This document shows positions 51,596 to 61,236 of a stretch of 64,000 nt of DNA, piece after piece (within the stretch, counting starts at the first letter, position 1; every line of letters begins with the position of its first letter). The DNA is from JAUWMI01 sp964454265. Its GTDB lineage: Bacteria > Sumerlaeota > Sumerlaeia > MWCT01 > JAUWMI01. The stretch covers positions 1 to 64,000 of the forward strand of contig CAYVXD010000006.1 in the NCBI GenBank assembly GCA_964454265.1, given 5' to 3'. The position numbers were made by a program, and so were the translations under genes. Under the pieces are notes generated by a model. That model made no database searches, was not told where the DNA came from, and saw only the letters and a program-made list of their open reading frames with translations.

Positions 51596-54500
51596 TTGGA
51601 ACTGAGACGCAAGGGAAGAGAGACGTGGTGGTCGCGGATTGCAGGGCCGTTCGTGGTGGCTCTGTTGCTCGTGCTCTGCGGAAGTGCACTGGCCGAATCA
51701 GACTATCCTATTCTCTGGCAGAAACGACTTGCCCTGCGGGTAATGAATGATCCTGTGGTTGCGGATCTCAATGCTGATGGGGAGTACGAAATTGTCCTGT
51801 CGGATGTTCGAGGTAACTTGGTTGCCCTTTTTGCATCAAGTGGGAAGCGCTACTGGACATGCAGCGTTTGCCGGGCAGCATTGACTGCGCCGGTGGTGGG
51901 GAATTTCACTGGTGACGGGACATGGGACATAGCAGTGGGTGGAGCAGACGGAAGACTGTATTTAGTAGATGGAGCAACGGGCAAGAGTATGGGAAGCTGG
52001 CAGGTAGGGAATAGCATTTACAGTGCGCCGACCGTGTTGGCTTTACCTGGTGCAGATCTGAATGGTAAGGATGGGCTATTAATCATTGATGGCCAAGGGA
52101 CGGTTCTCCTGTACGAGATTGATTACGGAGCGGCACTGGAGCAATGGCGTTTCGCTACGGCTGCGCGTGTCACTGCACCCGCCTCGGCGGGCCATGTGAG
52201 AAACCAGGAGAGAATGGACGCGGTGTTAGGCACTGCGACAGGGGAGATCTGGGTTATTGACGTCGGCAGACCGGAGAACGCGCTTAAATATCAGCATCCT
52301 GCGGGGATGGTACCTTTGACAATTCTAGGGCTAGGGGATATGAACGGAGATGGGCTAGATGAGGTGGTGTTTGGCGATACCAGTGGGAATCTGTATGCCT
52401 TGAAGGCGACTGCAGAGGGTCTTCGGCCTGTGTGGAAAGAACGTGCGCTGTTCAATGTGCCGACGACTGATCCGATATTGACTGACCTGAATAATGATGG
52501 GAATGTGGATGTTGTGATTGCGACTGCGAAGAGTTTATTTGCTTTTGATGGAATGACAGGCTCAAAACTGTGGCTCAAGGATTATATTTTGCATTTTAGT
52601 ATGACTACGTCGCTTGGGCTGGTAACTACGGACCAGGCAGAGAGTTTTCTGACGTTCGGGGATGAAGAGGGCAACTGGCACGTGGTGAATGGGGCGGAGG
52701 GTAAAGAGACTGCATATCTTCTGCACCGGGGTATTCACGATCATACTCCGCTGGTACTGGATGCAACTGGTGATGGGCAGGCGGATGTCTTCTTCGTCGC
52801 GTCCAATACACGGAAGGTAACGGTGTTTTCGACCCCATTTTCTTTGCCAGAGCGGACTGGTCTGGCGTGGCAGACGCGCGGGGGAAATCTAGCTCGGAAT
52901 TGTCGGTGGGATGAAGGGTATTTTGCCAGGATCGCAGCCCAGAATACCAAGCTGCGTCAGCAGATCGATATTTTCCTGCAAGCTGCGAAGACGGAAGTGA
53001 GTCAGAAGAACTGGGAAGCTGCTCTTTCGGTTTCTGCGGACGTGCTGCGGATTAATCCACGGCATCGCGAGGCGAGGTGGCTAAGGCTATACGCTTGGGT
53101 GCGCTCCCACATTGCACTGCTCTTGCTCTCTTGTGTGGCCGGCCTGTCGGTAGTCTTGTGCGTGATGCTGATCGGGCTTCGAGCGCTGCGGCGCTATCGG
53201 GCAGTGAAAAAAGCAGATACGGCTGTTACTCAAGATCGCCTGGACGAGGCGGCCAGGCTATACCTGAGAGTTCTTGCAAAGGATCCAGTTAATCAACGGG
53301 TAAATGTTTCGTTGGCTCTGGTGTTAATCAAGCTGGGCGATTTTGGTCGCGATTCTATTCCGGTGTTTGAACGGGCGTATCGTGTTCGGTCTGGCGATCC
53401 CGCTATACTCAAGGCGCTGGCCACGGCCTACTCACGAGCTGCTCTGGTTGACGATAATGCGCTGAGAGTTTACCTGGATGCGGTGGAGTTGTTTGAAGAG
53501 AGAGGCGTTCTGGAATATCTGATCGGGAAGATTTACGAGCGCAAGAGACAGCTGGAATTGGCGGCGCGCTATTTTCGGAATGCGCTTCGGGCTGGGTTGG
53601 AGCATGATGACGTGTATAGGACTTTGGCTGACGTGTATCTGCAGCTTGGGTTCCGGACGGCCCGCAATCTAGCGGTATTCGAGCGTGTCCACCGCGTGAA
53701 TCCTTCGAATCAAGCATACCTCGAGGCGCTGTGTGACGCATACGTTGATGCGAAAAAGATGGATGATGGGGCACAACGTATTTACAAGCAAGTGCTTGCG
53801 GTGAATCCCCGCTATATCCCTGCAATGCGACAGTTAGCTGAAATTCGGATTCACAACGGTGCTGTAAAAGAGGCTACAGTATTTGCGCAACAGATTCTGT
53901 CTCTTGATCCTGACAACGCGCACGGGCTGTTGCTGTTAAGCCATTGCTATCTGCGTGAAGGGCGAAATGATCCCGAGGCCCTGGGTATATACGAGCAGGC
54001 GCTTGTACATTTTCCAGATGATCGTGAGATTCTGAAGACGATAGCACAGATTTACTTTTCGCAAAACCGGCTGAGTGATGCAGCAGTCGAGCTGTATCAT
54101 CGATCGTATAGTGCCAATCCCAAGGATGTTGTAGTCCTGCTCGCCTTGGCTAAGGTTGCGCGGGAGAGAAACAACGCAGATCTGGGCATTAAGGCGATTG
54201 AACAGCTCAACGCACTGGGTCACTGGTCAAATGAGCTGGCATTGCAGCTGGCAGAGGCTTACGCACAGAACAATGTCGTGGAGCTGAAAGCCGAACGGGT
54301 TTACCGTGAGGCCGTGAAGGCGTATCCGCACGATACCCGTTACAAGACGCTGCTTTCCCATGTGTTCCTCAAGCAAGGCAAAACGATTCCAGAAGCCATT
54401 GCAATGTATGAAGCAGTCCTGAAATCGAATCCCCTTGACCTGGCATTTGGACGCCAGTTGCTGAAGGCGTATAATAAGAACGCACGCTATGAAGATGCTC

Positions 54501-56395
54501 TTCGGCTGGCTCCGCAGATGTTAAAGGCTTACCCAGACGACAGTGATCTGCAGCGATCGTTAGCGTATGCAAATTTGTACTACAACCGGCTGGATGACGC
54601 AATTCGCGAGTATCAGACCATTCTTGAGCGAAACCCCACGGATGAGGAGGCGCTTGTGAATCTTGCGCTGGCCTTTGCCCAGCAGCGCAAAGTGGACGAG
54701 GCCTCAGCGCTTTGCTACCAGCGTGCCTTGAAGATCGCTCCGACAAATGAGAGTCTGCATATGATTATGGCCCGTGTGCATGCGCATCGGGGCGATATGG
54801 CGTTGAGCGTGGAGGAGTATAAACGGGCACTCAAGGCCAAACCAAAGATTGAGGAGAAGATCGCTGCGGATTGTTTGGCGCTACTGGGCCAGCATCCCGA
54901 AGCGATAAAATTGCGTTGGTTTCTCTGCCACTTACTGGTTTCCGTGGGGCGTCTTAAAGAGGCGATCGAGCAGCTCGATGCGATTTTTGAAGATCATCCC
55001 GACCAGGTGAAGGAGATCATTGAGTGCCATAGGCAGATTCTGGCAAAGGATCCGCGGAACGTTGGTGCACACTTGCGCAAAGGGATAATGCTGAAGATTC
55101 AGGGACGTCTGGAAGAGGCGCGAGAAGCCATCGAGCGTGCTCATGAACTTCAGCCATCGGACGCTGACGTGCGCGCAGAGCTCCAGGATCTTTACGAATT
55201 CTTGCTGAACGAGCACGAGGATATTGATATCCGCTTTAATCTGGCACATCTGTATTATCAAGCGGGCGACTACGACAAAGCGATTGGGAATTACCAGAAG
55301 GCAGGCCAGGATTACCGGTTGGAGAAGGAGAGCTCGAGGATGCTGGGCAAGTGCTTCCTGGCGAAAGGGATGCTGGATCTGACGTTGCAGGAATTCAAGA
55401 AGTTGACGATTGACAATGAGCTAAAAGACCTTCTTTATGACCTTGCAAGCCGCTACGAGGCGAAAAATGATCTTGTTGGCGCCAAAACGGTCTACAGGCA
55501 GCTGTTTGCGGCGGACATTGATTACAAGAACGTACGCGAGAAACTCGAGGCGCTGGCTGGCTCAACCAGTGATCCAATAGTGTTTGAGAAAACAACGATC
55601 CTGAACAGCTTAAGTGAGGAGGCAAAACGGCGCTACGAACTGCTTGACGAACTGGGACGCGGCTCAATGGGGATCGTCTATAAGGCGCGTGATAATGAAC
55701 TGGACGACGTGGTCGCACTGAAGATCTTGCCCGACAATCTGTCGAACAATCCCGAGGCAGTAGCCCGATTCAAGCAGGAAGCGCGGTCGGCACGCCGCTT
55801 AAGTCACCGCAGCATTGTACGCATCCACGACATCGGGGAAGAGATGGGGCGCAAGTACATCTCTATGGAGTATGTTGATGGAACGAATCTGAAGGACATG
55901 TTGCGGAAAAGCAGGAAGTTGCCCTATAAGTCGCTGGTTTTGTATATGCGCCAGATCTGCCAGGCGCTCTCGTATGCGCACAGCATTGGTATTATTCATC
56001 GCGACATCAAGCCGGCGAATATTATGATTACGCGCAACGATCAGATAAAGATCACGGATTTCGGGATTGCCAAGATCATGGAGTCGACCGAGGCAACGCT
56101 GGCGGGCATGGTAATCGGCACGCCTCTTTATATGTCGCCAGAACAGGTGGAGGGGCGGCCAGTGGACAATCGAGCGGACATCTATGGGTTCGGAGTTACG
56201 TTTTATGAACTGGCATCTGGGTTTGTGCCTTTTGCTGAGGGTGATCTGGCCTATCAGCACTTGCACGTGGAGCCGAAACCCCTGACGGGCTATCCGCCAG
56301 AATTCGTGCAGATCGTTATGAAATGTTTGAAGAAAAAGCGAGAGGAACGCTGGAGCTCGGTGGACGAAATCCTGTTGAAGCTCGAACAACTATAA
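51596..56395 (+). CDS. Beta-propeller / TPR / Ser-Thr protein kinase receptor-like protein
   Basis: A 1599-residue protein. A signal peptide (FVVALLLVLCGSALA) is followed by an FG-GAP/VCBS-type beta-propeller at about 40-440 with repeated calcium motifs (DLNADGEYE, NFTGDGTWD, DMNGDGLDE, DLNNDGNVD, DATGDGQAD). A membrane span lies near 506-528 (LLLLSCVAGLSVVLCVMLIGL), then about 20 TPR units (540-1325), and a Ser/Thr kinase at 1347-1599. The kinase is complete: GRGSMG, K1376 (VALK), H1468-R-D1470-IKPAN, D1488-F-G, and SPE. TTG 51596 with GGGGGT 6 nt upstream is my best start; TTG 51548 is an alternative. It probably senses an extracytoplasmic ligand and signals inward. Kinase last, after TPRs, is the unusual part. 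Confidence 0.85.
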   Translation: MELRRKGRETWWSRIAGPFVVALLLVLCGSALAESDYPILWQKRLALRVMNDPVVADLNADGEYEIVLSDVRGNLVALFASSGKRYWTCSVCRAALTAPVVGNFTGDGTWDIAVGGADGRLYLVDGATGKSMGSWQVGNSIYSAPTVLALPGADLNGKDGLLIIDGQGTVLLYEIDYGAALEQWRFATAARVTAPASAGHVRNQERMDAVLGTATGEIWVIDVGRPENALKYQHPAGMVPLTILGLGDMNGDGLDEVVFGDTSGNLYALKATAEGLRPVWKERALFNVPTTDPILTDLNNDGNVDVVIATAKSLFAFDGMTGSKLWLKDYILHFSMTTSLGLVTTDQAESFLTFGDEEGNWHVVNGAEGKETAYLLHRGIHDHTPLVLDATGDGQADVFFVASNTRKVTVFSTPFSLPERTGLAWQTRGGNLARNCRWDEGYFARIAAQNTKLRQQIDIFLQAAKTEVSQKNWEAALSVSADVLRINPRHREARWLRLYAWVRSHIALLLLSCVAGLSVVLCVMLIGLRALRRYRAVKKADTAVTQDRLDEAARLYLRVLAKDPVNQRVNVSLALVLIKLGDFGRDSIPVFERAYRVRSGDPAILKALATAYSRAALVDDNALRVYLDAVELFEERGVLEYLIGKIYERKRQLELAARYFRNALRAGLEHDDVYRTLADVYLQLGFRTARNLAVFERVHRVNPSNQAYLEALCDAYVDAKKMDDGAQRIYKQVLAVNPRYIPAMRQLAEIRIHNGAVKEATVFAQQILSLDPDNAHGLLLLSHCYLREGRNDPEALGIYEQALVHFPDDREILKTIAQIYFSQNRLSDAAVELYHRSYSANPKDVVVLLALAKVARERNNADLGIKAIEQLNALGHWSNELALQLAEAYAQNNVVELKAERVYREAVKAYPHDTRYKTLLSHVFLKQGKTIPEAIAMYEAVLKSNPLDLAFGRQLLKAYNKNARYEDALRLAPQMLKAYPDDSDLQRSLAYANLYYNRLDDAIREYQTILERNPTDEEALVNLALAFAQQRKVDEASALCYQRALKIAPTNESLHMIMARVHAHRGDMALSVEEYKRALKAKPKIEEKIAADCLALLGQHPEAIKLRWFLCHLLVSVGRLKEAIEQLDAIFEDHPDQVKEIIECHRQILAKDPRNVGAHLRKGIMLKIQGRLEEAREAIERAHELQPSDADVRAELQDLYEFLLNEHEDIDIRFNLAHLYYQAGDYDKAIGNYQKAGQDYRLEKESSRMLGKCFLAKGMLDLTLQEFKKLTIDNELKDLLYDLASRYEAKNDLVGAKTVYRQLFAADIDYKNVREKLEALAGSTSDPIVFEKTTILNSLSEEAKRRYELLDELGRGSMGIVYKARDNELDDVVALKILPDNLSNNPEAVARFKQEARSARRLSHRSIVRIHDIGEEMGRKYISMEYVDGTNLKDMLRKSRKLPYKSLVLYMRQICQALSYAHSIGIIHRDIKPANIMITRNDQIKITDFGIAKIMESTEATLAGMVIGTPLYMSPEQVEGRPVDNRADIYGFGVTFYELASGFVPFAEGDLAYQHLHVEPKPLTGYPPEFVQIVMKCLKKKREERWSSVDEILLKLEQL

Positions 56396-56584
56396 CCCTC
56401 ACCAGAGAGCGGAGATAGAGTCCCTCAAGAAGAATCTTCGAATTGTGACCCGGTATATCTGCGGTACATTCGCAGTAGCGGTTCGGAAAGAAAACGGGAA
56501 CGATCGAAGCTACGTCTGGTTCGGTTGAATTGCCGCACGACGTGGTGTGGGTACTTGAGCGGTTTTTTCGAAAGAGGCTGATAC

Positions 56585-57244
56585 ATGGGACAGCGGATAG
56601 CTAGGTGGCGAGGATTCGGGGCAGTGGTGAGTCTAGTAATAGTTATGGTGTGGGCTGGCGGGTGTCATCGGCAAAGGGGGCTTCGTCAGCTTCCGGAGGC
56701 GGTCAGGATTGCAGTGCTAGATTTTGACGTGCCCGAGATCTTTAACACCCCGAAGGAAATTCGAGGATGGTGGTTTGGCGCACACGATATTTATCGTAAT
56801 CCATATGCGGGCGAAGCCTTTGCGGATGTTCTGGCACGGCGACTGCGGCAGTTCGCCTTTGTTGACGTTTACTCGCGTAAAGACCTGAAGGTTTACATGG
56901 CGATGCAGAAGAACCGGGTGATGAGGGCGTATCCTCAGCTATCAGAGAAGCAGATTGAGGAGCTCCTGGAGCAGATCGAGCCATGGGAGTGGGGGAAGGA
57001 TTTGGGTGTAGACAGGGTGATCACGGGGAAATTGCTGGTTGGCCGAACCGTGCATAATCGCACTATTCACTGGTGGTATAGTACAGTGGAGGCACAGATT
57101 CAGCTGATTGATGCTGAGACTGGGTCTATTGACTTGGAGACGGCGGTGCATAGCACCAAGCAGTTTGCGTCGCAGCAGCGCACCCAGGAGCGGCTGGCGG
57201 ATCGTTTCGTGCGCAAACTCAAGAAGCGACACCTCCTTGAGTAA
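56585..57244 (+). CDS. Lipoprotein, CsgG-like or DUF799-like
   Basis: A 219-residue lipoprotein with lipobox WAGGC (Cys27) after a hydrophobic stretch. The mature part begins RIAVLDFDVPE and continues with FADVLARRLRQFAFVDVYSRKDL, KDLGVDRVITGKLLVG, VEAQIQLIDAETGSIDLETAVHSTKQF, the pattern of CsgG/PELC-related proteins that find outer-membrane secretion or assembly complexes. I cannot say which member. It follows the kinase gene after 189 bp and precedes hslU by about 100 bp. Confidence 0.68.
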   Translation: MGQRIARWRGFGAVVSLVIVMVWAGGCHRQRGLRQLPEAVRIAVLDFDVPEIFNTPKEIRGWWFGAHDIYRNPYAGEAFADVLARRLRQFAFVDVYSRKDLKVYMAMQKNRVMRAYPQLSEKQIEELLEQIEPWEWGKDLGVDRVITGKLLVGRTVHNRTIHWWYSTVEAQIQLIDAETGSIDLETAVHSTKQFASQQRTQERLADRFVRKLKKRHLLE

Positions 57245-57342
57245 AGGCCGGACAAGAGCTAACGATATCGAGAACCGTGCAAGGCAGATGCCTTGCGTGC
57301 GGGATGCGAGAAGACAGCAGTTGCGTACATGAGGTGATGACG

Positions 57343-58758
57343 TTGACAAACATGGATAAGGGGCTCAAACCAAAAGAGATAGTTCAGGCGCTGGACAAGT
57401 ACATTATCGGCCAATATCGGGCGAAGAAGATGGTTGCCATTGCGTTGCGGAATCGAGCGCGGCGCAAGGAGCTCCCCGAGGAGCTGCGTGACGAGGTGAG
57501 TCCGAAGAACATCATCATGATCGGCCCAACAGGTGTGGGCAAGACGGAGATTGCGCGGCGACTGTCGCGCCTGGCCCAAGCGCCGTTTGTCAAGGTAGAG
57601 GCGACGAAATACACGGAAGTCGGGTATGTTGGGCGCGACGTGGAGAGCATGATACGCGACCTTACGGATATAGCGGTGAATATGGTGCGCGAGGAGCGTA
57701 CCGGGGAAGTTCTAGACAAGGCGAAGCAACACACAGAGGAACGGCTGCTGGATTTGCTGCTGCCTGCTCCGCCGACTATCAGGCGTGTTGTACGGCGACG
57801 CAACGGCAAAGAGACAGAGACCTACGACGTAGATGAGCCGGCTGAGGGGGAGGCATTGACGCCGCACCAGAAGTGGATGCGCAATCGCGAGAAGCTGCGT
57901 GCGAAGCTGCGCGATGGCAAGCTGGAGGATCGCGAGGTTGAGTTCGAGGTAAGGGCGACATCGGCCCCGATGATTGCGGGATTTTCGATTGGCACGGGCA
58001 TAGAAGAGATGGGACTGGATTTAAAGAATTTTTTTGACAAGGTAATGCCGCCGAAGACGAAGCAACTAAGGATGCTGATCAGTGAAGCACGGCGTGTCCT
58101 GACCGACGAAGAGGTGGAGAAGCTCCTTGACATGGACAAGATTATCAAGGAGGCACTCACGCGCGTGCAGGAATCGGGGATTGTCTTTATTGACGAGTTT
58201 GACAAGATTGCGGGCCGGGGCACGGCGTACGGCCCCGACGTATCAAGAGAAGGTGTGCAGCGCGACATCCTTCCGATCGTTGAGGGCACAACTGCGTTTA
58301 CGAAATATGGGATGGTATCGTCGGATCACATTCTGTTCATTGCTGCAGGTGCGTTTCATCAGACGAAGCCGTCGGATTTAATTCCGGAGTTGCAGGGGCG
58401 TTTTCCGCTGCGTGTTGAATTGAGTTCTTTGACGGTGGAGGATTTCAAGCGAATTCTCACTGAGCCGGCAAATGCTCTGGTGAAGCAATACCAGGCTCTA
58501 CTGGCTACTGAAGGGATCGAACTGGTTTTTACAGACGACGGCATTGTGGAGATTGCGGAGTCGGCCTACAGGGTGAATTTGCAGTCGGAGAACATAGGTG
58601 CGCGCCGGCTCTATACGGTCATGGAGAAGATTCTTGAGGATATTTCATTTGAGGCCCCAGATTTGCCAGAGAAAAGGGTGGTTATTGATCGGCAGTACGT
58701 ACAGAATACGCTGAAGGATATTCTCAAAGATGAGGATCTAAGCAAATTTATTCTCTAG
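57343..58758 (+). CDS. hslU: ATP-dependent protease ATPase subunit HslU (ClpY)
   Basis: A 471-residue AAA+ unfoldase that feeds proteins into the HslV peptidase. The N-terminus KPKEIVQALDKYIIGQYRAKKMVAIALRNRARR, Walker A GPTGVGKTEIARRL, the pore motif EVGYVGRDVES and Walker B IVFIDEFDKIA are all present, as are the I domain insertion (about 110-230), sensor 1 and the C-terminal DLSKFIL tail that docks into HslV. Start choice is unsure: TTG 57343 has GAGGTG at the best spacing, ATG 57337 sits too close, ATG 57352 too far. hslV, normally directly upstream, is not in the window. Confidence 0.93.
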   Translation: MTNMDKGLKPKEIVQALDKYIIGQYRAKKMVAIALRNRARRKELPEELRDEVSPKNIIMIGPTGVGKTEIARRLSRLAQAPFVKVEATKYTEVGYVGRDVESMIRDLTDIAVNMVREERTGEVLDKAKQHTEERLLDLLLPAPPTIRRVVRRRNGKETETYDVDEPAEGEALTPHQKWMRNREKLRAKLRDGKLEDREVEFEVRATSAPMIAGFSIGTGIEEMGLDLKNFFDKVMPPKTKQLRMLISEARRVLTDEEVEKLLDMDKIIKEALTRVQESGIVFIDEFDKIAGRGTAYGPDVSREGVQRDILPIVEGTTAFTKYGMVSSDHILFIAAGAFHQTKPSDLIPELQGRFPLRVELSSLTVEDFKRILTEPANALVKQYQALLATEGIELVFTDDGIVEIAESAYRVNLQSENIGARRLYTVMEKILEDISFEAPDLPEKRVVIDRQYVQNTLKDILKDEDLSKFIL

Positions 58759-58795
58759 GAATGTACAAATAGTTTTGGGCAGGAGGAGTGGTTGA

Positions 58796-60109
58796 ATGAC
58801 AACAATAATTGAGACAGCGGCACGGGAGATCCTTGACTCGCGAGGGAATCCCACAGTGGAGGTGGAGGTACTGCTTGCCTGTGGAGCACTCGGGCGAGCC
58901 GCGGTTCCATCGGGCGCATCAACGGGCACTCATGAGGCGCTGGAGTTGCGCGACGGGGATGCGCGGTATCTAGGGAAAGGCGTAACGAAAGCCGTGGAGA
59001 ATGTAAATTCAGTGATTGCCACTGCATTGCAAGGAGACGATGCTACGGACCAGGTGGCTCTTGATCAGAAGCTTCTGGAGCTGGATGGGACAGAGAGTAA
59101 AGAGAATCTGGGTGCCAATGCCATTCTGGGCGTTTCAATGGCTGTGGCAAAGGCTGCGGCAGAGGCGCTGGGCTTGCCTTTATATCAATATCTGGGCGGA
59201 GTGAATGCGAAAACGCTCCCCGTACCGATGATGAACATTCTCAATGGCGGCAGGCATGCAGATAATAACGTTGATCTGCAAGAGTTCATGGTGATGCCGG
59301 TTGGCGCGCCTTCGTTCAAAGAAGCTCTGCGCATGGGGACAGAGGTGTTTCACCATCTTAAGGCGGTTCTGAAGAAGCAAGGACTCAACACGGCAGTTGG
59401 TGATGAGGGGGGCTTTGCGCCCAATTTGCGCTCAAATGTAGAAGCCATTGAGGTGATCCTTAAGGCGATTGAGAAGACCGGCTACAAGGCAGGAGAGGAG
59501 ATTTTCCTGGCGCTCGACCCTGCAGCAACTGAATTTTTCCAACCGGACAAGAAGATTTACGTCCTGCAAGCAGAGAAGGAAAAAGAGAAAGACGCCGCAG
59601 CCATGGTTGCTTTTTACCAGTCTCTGGTAGACCAGTTTCCAATTCTATCTATCGAAGACGGCCTGGCCGAAGAAGACTGGGAAGGCTGGGCACTGTTGAC
59701 TAAGGCGCTGGGGAGCAAGGTGCAGCTGGTTGGCGATGATCTATTCGTGACGAATACCAAGCGACTGTCGCGCGGCATTGCACAGGGTATCTGCAACTCG
59801 ATTCTTATTAAGGTGAACCAGATTGGGACGTTGACCGAGACATTCGATTGTATCGAGATGGCCAAATGCGCGGGCTACACGGCTGTGGTTTCACACCGGA
59901 GCGGCGAGACAGAAGATACAACTATTGCCGACATTGCGGTTGCTGTGAACGCAGGGCAGATTAAAACGGGATCGGCAAGCCGTACTGACCGGGTTGCCAA
60001 ATATAATCGGCTGCTGCGCATCGAGGAAGAATTGGCGGCAACGGCTGAGTATAAGGGGCTGCAGACGTTCTACAATCTTAAAGAGATCGTGTACAGTGAC
60101 AAGGCGTGA
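58796..60109 (+). CDS. eno: Enolase
   Basis: A 437-residue glycolytic enzyme that dehydrates 2-phosphoglycerate to phosphoenolpyruvate in the cytoplasm; it also scaffolds the degradosome in E. coli. Conserved blocks are EILDSRGNPTVEVEV, PSGASTGTHEALELRDGD, NPMMNILNGGRHADNNVDLQEFM in the form VPMMNILNGG, GDEGGFAPNL, SIEDGLAEEDWEGW, GDDLFVTN, and SHRSGETEDTTIAD, with Mg ligands intact. GGAGGAG before ATG 58796. It lies 37 bp after hslU, so they may be co-transcribed. Confidence 0.97.
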   Translation: MTTIIETAAREILDSRGNPTVEVEVLLACGALGRAAVPSGASTGTHEALELRDGDARYLGKGVTKAVENVNSVIATALQGDDATDQVALDQKLLELDGTESKENLGANAILGVSMAVAKAAAEALGLPLYQYLGGVNAKTLPVPMMNILNGGRHADNNVDLQEFMVMPVGAPSFKEALRMGTEVFHHLKAVLKKQGLNTAVGDEGGFAPNLRSNVEAIEVILKAIEKTGYKAGEEIFLALDPAATEFFQPDKKIYVLQAEKEKEKDAAAMVAFYQSLVDQFPILSIEDGLAEEDWEGWALLTKALGSKVQLVGDDLFVTNTKRLSRGIAQGICNSILIKVNQIGTLTETFDCIEMAKCAGYTAVVSHRSGETEDTTIADIAVAVNAGQIKTGSASRTDRVAKYNRLLRIEEELAATAEYKGLQTFYNLKEIVYSDKA

Positions 60110-60366
60110 GCCGCAGGGATCAAGCCTTGACGCGAACTCGCGGTGAGAATCTGAAGGCGCTAGTATGCTGACAGGGGTTGGCTTTGTCTATAGCGGCTGG
60201 CACGTTGCTTCAGGATTTTGCATTTTCGGCTAGTGATTCTCGACTAGTCCGCCATTGTTCCTATGTGCAACTGCAAGCTCAGCGCGATGGCATGCGTATC
60301 CTCGATCTGCTGTAGGTGATCAGCAGAGGATTTCAGTCTGCCATGTATGGTGAAGAGAAACGGACC

Positions 60367-61173
60367 ATGGGGCTTTTCATGGCGGAGTTGATACGTGTCA
60401 GGCATTGGTACCTTGTCTGGCTCGTTTTGCTCGGACTGGGGGCGTGCGCCACGCAGCCGATTGTGACGCAAGAAATCATAACGGTGACGGGCAGAGGATA
60501 CGCTCGCGATTTTGTAGCACCAGTAATTGAGCCGCCAACGCGATATATGAAGAATCTCTGGGCAAATTTGTCTATTGAAGCGAGGGGCACGGCGAAGCCG
60601 CAGGCCGTCATTGCAAATCCGCTGCAGCGCAAGTTGATGGGGCAACTGCACGCCAGGAGTAATGCCAAGCGTGCGCTGGCGCAGAAAGTGGAAGAGTTAA
60701 AAATAACGGAAAATATCACACTGGCTGAGTACCTGGAGACTTATCCTGCTCTTCGCCCGCAGGTCGAAGCGCTCATTGGGAATGCTGATATCGTCCAGGA
60801 AGACGAGCTGGCTGATGGCATCTGGAGCGTGCGTGTGAAGTTGAAGTTGGCTGCGCTGGCAGAGCTGATCGAACCTCAGAAGTTGCCAGAGTCGAGTAAG
60901 CAGAAGCAGACGCTCCCCCAGACAATTCGGGAGAAGGCAGAAGCGCAGGCAATCTGGAATGCACGCGACAGGCTCATGTACTATATCGCAGGACTTGAAA
61001 TTCAATCCGGAGCAACAGTTTCCGAATGGATGCGGCGAGATCCGAGGTTGTACCAGCACGTGCGGGCTATGGTGCAAAATGCTCCAATTGTTGATACGCG
61101 TTACCCGGACGATGGGGTATGTGAGGTGGATTTGGAATTTGATCTCGCTGAGATTCGTGCACTGCTGCATTAA
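60367..61173 (+). CDS. LPP20-like lipoprotein
   Basis: A 268-residue lipoprotein (lipobox LGLGAC; the Cys follows 26 residues after ATG 60367). The mature sequence has two related halves, roughly ITVTGRGYARDF...NAKRALAQKVEELKI...VEALIGNADIVQEDELADGIWSVRVKLKL and then AEAQAIWNARDRLMYYIAGLEI...VRAMVQNAPIVDTRYPDDGVCEVDLEF, the repeated pattern of LPP20/FlgT-N type outer-membrane lipoproteins. In-frame ATGs at 60343 and 60379 are alternatives. It lies 258 bp after eno. Function unknown; related proteins sit near flagella or the cell wall. Confidence 0.7.
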   Translation: MGLFMAELIRVRHWYLVWLVLLGLGACATQPIVTQEIITVTGRGYARDFVAPVIEPPTRYMKNLWANLSIEARGTAKPQAVIANPLQRKLMGQLHARSNAKRALAQKVEELKITENITLAEYLETYPALRPQVEALIGNADIVQEDELADGIWSVRVKLKLAALAELIEPQKLPESSKQKQTLPQTIREKAEAQAIWNARDRLMYYIAGLEIQSGATVSEWMRRDPRLYQHVRAMVQNAPIVDTRYPDDGVCEVDLEFDLAEIRALLH

Positions 61174-61236
61174 GCGTTTTAGAGCTATAGATTGTAATGG
61201 ATGTTAAAAAGCATGTCCGGGTGTACTTTGTGATCT

